This document shows positions 59,300-64,000 of a stretch of DNA of 64,000 nt, piece after piece. Under the pieces are notes generated by a model. It worked only from the letters and a program-made list of their open reading frames with translations, did not search any database and was not told the origin of the DNA. The position numbers were made by a program, and so were the translations under genes. How positions within the stretch are numbered: position 1 is the stretch's first letter; the number at the start of each line of letters is the position of its first letter. This DNA comes from Leifsonia xyli subsp. xyli str. CTCB07 (GTDB taxonomy: Bacteria; Actinomycetota; Actinomycetes; Actinomycetales; Microbacteriaceae): assembly GCF_000007665.1 (NCBI RefSeq), contig NC_006087.1:2232001-2296000 (forward strand), in the 5' to 3' direction.

Positions 59300-60457
59300 T
59301 GCCCCGCGCGACGCTGCTGACCGGGATCGGCGAGCTCGTCACCCTGGACCCTTCCCACCCGGGGCCGCTCGGCGTCCTGACCGACGCGGCACTGCTCACG
59401 GTGGGGGGCGGGTGGAGTGGACCGGGCCCGCGTCGTCGGCGCCGCGAGCGGACGCCGACGACGTCGTGGACGCGGAGGGGGCCGCCGTCCTCCCCGGCTT
59501 CGTCGACAGCCACACCCACCTCGTCTTCGGCGGCGACCGCTCGGCCGAGTTCGAGGCCCGGATGGCCGGCCGGGCGCATTCCGCTGGGTGCATATACAGC
59601 ACGGTCGCGGCCACGCGCACCGCCACAGAGGACGAATTGCGGGTCCCGGCTGGCCCATTTGGTGGCTGAGCTCCGTTCCCAGGGCACCACCACGTTCGAG
59701 ATCAAGAGCGGCTACGGCCTGAGCGTCGCGGACGAGGAACGCCTCTTGCGCCTCGCCCGTGAGGTCACCGGCGAGACCACATTCCTCGGCGCGCATGTGG
59801 TTCCGGCGGAGTACGCCGCCGACCCCGACGGGTACGTAGACCTCGTGACCGGGCCGATGCTGGACGCCTGCGCGCCGCACAGTCGCTGGATCGACGTCTT
59901 CTGCGAGACCGGCGCTTTCACCGTGGAGCAGTCGCGGCGCGTGCTCGCCGCCGGCGCGGCGCGCGGGCTCGGCGTCCGGGTCCACTCCAGTCAGCTCGGG
60001 CCCGGGGAGGGCGTCGCCCTCGCCGTGGAGCTGGACGCCGCGAGCGTCGATCACGTCACCTACCTGACCGATGCGGATGTGGAGTCCCTGGCCACTTCGG
60101 ACACGGTGGCGACCCTGCTCCCCGGCGTGGAGTTCTCGACCCGCCAGCCCTACCCGGACGCGCGCCGCCTGATCGACGCGGGTGTACGGGTGGCCCTGGA
60201 GAGCGACTGCAATCCGGGCTCGTCGTTCACCTCCTCCGTGCTGTTCTGCATCGCGGTCGCGGTGCGGGACATGGGCATGACCGTCGCGGAGGCGGTGCGA
60301 GCGGCGACCCTGGGCGGCGCCGAAGCCCTGCGCCGCGATGATGTGGGCCATCTGCGGGTCGGCGCGCGCGGATTACGTCGTGCTGGACGCGCCCAGCCAC
60401 GTCCACCTGGCCTACCGGCCGGGCGTGCCGCTGGTCCACCGGACGCACCTCGCATGA
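59299..60457 (+). pseudogene. hutI: Imidazolonepropionase, three frameshifts
   Basis: A metal-dependent amidohydrolase of histidine degradation. It starts [18 protein letters not shown]. At about 59405, in a G-rich run, the frame shifts to [11 protein letters not shown]... [29 protein letters not shown] (metal-binding H-x-H). At about 59650 it shifts back to [57 protein letters not shown] and SDCNPGSS. At about 60366 it shifts again to [29 protein letters not shown] and the stop at 60455. One frame happens to stay open across the whole gene, which could be mistaken for an intact enzyme, but it misreads the metal site. Confidence 0.87.
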
Positions 60458-60587
60458 CCGTTTCGGACATGTTTTAGAAACAATTCGCACAAATCCTTGT
60501 TTTGCCACAAAGCGTTTTTGATACGGTCTGATCGGTTCCCAGCATCAACGGGCGGCCATGAAACACAGCAAGGAAGTTGGTTCATCG

Positions 60588-61657
60588 ATGAACGACAACA
60601 AGACGGTGAGAAACCTGTGGGGGCGGTCGCCGTCGCGGCAGCCATCGGTCTCTCCCTAAGCGGATGCACGAATCCCGGCGGGACGGTGCAGTCCACCTCC
60701 TCCGCCCAAGAGCAAGTTGTGAAGACCTCCGACGGCCCCACTTGCAGCCTCTCGGAATACGGCGGGGAGAGGATCGACCTCGCCGACGCGGTGGTCGGCT
60801 TCTCGCAGTCCGAGAAAGAGGACAACCCGTTCCGCATCACGGAGACGGCCTCGATCGAGGAGGCCGCGGCCAAGGCCGGGGTCAAGAAATTCATCAAGAC
60901 CAACGCGCAATCCACGCTCGCCAAGCAGATCTCCGACATCCAAGACCTCATCGCCCAGAGCGCGGACGTGCTCATCGTCACACCGCTCAACTCCGACGGC
61001 CTGGAGCCCGCGCTCCAGGCCGCCCGCACGAAGAACATCCCGGTCATCACGGTCGACCGCAAGCTCAACGCCAAAGCCTGCTCGGACTACGTTTCGTTCC
61101 TCTGCTCCGACTTCGTGGAGCAGGGCAGACGCGCCGCCGACCAGCTGATCGCGGGCACCGGCGGCAAGGGCGACATCGCCATCCTGCTCGGCGCTTGCGG
61201 CAACGGCGTCACCATCGACCGCACCAAAGGCTTCGTAGACCAGATCAAGGCCAAAGGCCCCGGCCTCACGATCGTCGCGCAGCAGACCGGCGACTTCGCC
61301 CGCGACAAAGGCCAGTCGGTGACCGAGCAGCTCTTGCAGGCGCATCCCGGCATCACCGCGATCTACGCGGAGAACAACGAGATGGGCCTCGGAGCGCAGG
61401 CGGCGATCATCGCGGCCGGGAAGACCCCGGGCAAGGACATCCAGATCTACTCGATCGACGGCACGAGGAACGCCGTGGAGCAGATCGCCGGCGGAGCCTA
61501 CAACGGCGTCATCGAGTCCAACCCGCGCTTCGGCCCGCTCGCCTTCGCCACGCTGAGGTCTTTCCTCGCGGGCGACACGGTCGGGCAAGGCATCGTGATC
61601 GAGGACGGCGCGTACGACCCGTCCAACGCCGCGAACAAGGTCGGCGCAGCCTACTGA
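60588..61657 (+). pseudogene. Sugar ABC transporter substrate-binding lipoprotein, frameshift in the signal peptide
   Basis: A ribose/galactose-type periplasmic-binding lipoprotein of about 355 residues (Peripla_BP_4). AGGAAG and the ATG at 60588 start MNDNKTVRN, but this frame stops at 60659. One base appears lost at about 60605-60613; the adjacent frame gives KPVGAVAVAAAIGLSLSGC, the end of the signal peptide and the lipobox. The mature protein is intact (DAVVGFSQSEKEDNPFR, DVLIVTPLNSDGLEPAL, VITVDRKL, GRRAADQLIAGTGGKGDIAIL). A GTG at 60617 could start a version with almost no basic N-region, so weak export is possible. First gene of a three-gene importer. Confidence 0.75.
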
Positions 61658-61770
61658 GCGGAACCACCCGCTGAGCGCACGGCGGGGCACGAACGCGAGA
61701 ACCCACGATGCGACCGTGCCCCGCCTCCGGCGCACCCTGCGACGCCCACTCCCACAAGAAAGGCCACCGC

Positions 61771-63315
<1,545 letters not shown>

Positions 63316-64000
63316 GTGACACAGGCCGTGGCCGAGGGGGCGCCCCGCACGCGGAGCGCTCCGGTCTTCATCCAGAGGTACGGCGTGTACTTCGCGCTTC
63401 TGCTCCTGCTCGTCTTCAACGTCGCCTTCACCCCGAACTTCTTCACGGCCGACAACTTCCGCACCCAGTTGGTACAGGTCGTCCCGGGGCTCATCGTCGC
63501 CCTGGGCATGGCCTTGGCGATCGGCACCTAGGGCATCGACCTCTCGGTGGGCGCGGTGATGGCGCTCGCGGCGGCGGCCATCCCCCTCTACATCGGCTAC
63601 AGGTTCGTGCCAGCGGTGCTGATCGCGATCGGGGTCGGCGCGGTCGTCGGCCTGATCAACGGGACGATGGTCGCGTTCATCGGAGTGCAGCCCATCGTAG
63701 CGACACTGGCGCTGATGGTCGCGGGCCGCGGCATCGCCCTGCTCATCGCGAACGAACAGCTGAAATCGGTCGTCGATCCGGGCGTGCTCGCCCTCGGCCG
63801 CGACTCGATCGCGGGGATGCCCTACAGCGTCATCATCGCGATCGCGCTGGCCATCGGCGTCGCCGTCCTCGTCTCCCAGACGAGCTTCGGCAAGCAGTTG
63901 GTGGCGATCGGCGGCAACCGGCGGGCCGCGGAGCTGGCCGGGCTTCCAGTGAAGCGCGTGCTGGTGCAGACATATGCGCTCTGCGCGGGTCTGGCCGCGG
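63316..64000 (+). pseudogene. Sugar ABC transporter permease (RbsC type), stop codon; runs off the window
   Basis: The permease of the importer, starting with GTG directly after the ATPase stop. RYGVYFALLLLLVFNVAF is the first span, then FFTADNFRTQLVQVVPGLIVALGMALAIGT. A TAG at 63529-63531 interrupts the invariant T-x-GIDLSVGA motif. The same frame continues (GIDLSVGAVMALAAAAIPLYIGY, GLINGTMVAFIGVQPIVATLALMVAGRGIALLI, QTSFGKQLVAIGGNRRAAELAGLPV) to the window end with no other stop. A single base change explains the stop. The 3' end is outside the window. Confidence 0.87.

Overview
High-GC, actinobacterial DNA with short intergenic spacers, GTG/ATG starts, many ATGA/GTGA stop-start overlaps and actinobacterial protein families. 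The unusual feature is heavy gene decay: about a dozen genes carry nonsense codons, single-base frameshifts or internal deletions while their neighbours are intact. This pattern, with the gene families present, suggests a host-adapted Microbacteriaceae genome such as Leifsonia xyli. The species is an inference; no marker gene in the window proves it. No rRNA, tRNA or CRISPR array was seen.

Layout. 0-11 kb: a large LuxR-type ATPase regulator, a small secreted protein, asparagine synthetase, small membrane proteins, an aldo/keto reductase, and two broken envelope glycosyltransferases (a GT39-like gene with a stop and a WecG/TagA-like gene with a frameshift). 11-19 kb: proline iminopeptidase, a P-loop kinase-like protein, acyl-CoA oxidase, RecQ and an amino acid permease. 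18.7-21.9 kb: a complete three-gene ECF transporter (S, double ATPase, T) preceded by two DtxR/IdeR-like iron boxes. 21.9-31 kb: a MarR regulator, a MalT-like LuxR regulator and a four-gene cell-surface operon (LAGTG-anchored IPT protein, SipW-dependent-type secreted protein, a signal peptidase fused to an LPETG-anchored domain, a small secreted protein). 31-36 kb: a TetR gene divergent from agmatine deiminase and a broken amidase, then argG. 36-43 kb: diacylglycerol kinase-like protein, a two-component system facing a lipoprotein and MacB-type efflux operon. 43-44.7 kb: a PLP-dependent decarboxylase.

44.9-55.3 kb holds two paralogous modules, inverted relative to each other. Each has an alpha/beta hydrolase with an N-terminal ESX/WXG100-like helical domain (an F-x-G motif instead of W-x-G), followed by a lipoprotein gene coupled by an ATGA overlap. 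Both hydrolases are frameshifted. The sequence between the modules has an IS3-type remnant, a DEAD-box helicase and an FAD oxidoreductase. I consider this the best candidate for an undescribed system: a type VII-like secreted hydrolase with a partner lipoprotein.

55.4-64 kb: an IclR regulator divergent from a histidine utilisation operon in which all three genes are dead (hutH lost the segment with its MIO cofactor triad, hutU has a frameshift and a stop, hutI has three frameshifts), then a ribose/galactose-type ABC importer whose binding protein and permease are damaged while the ATPase is intact. Together the lesions point to loss of histidine catabolism, sugar uptake and some envelope glycosylation.
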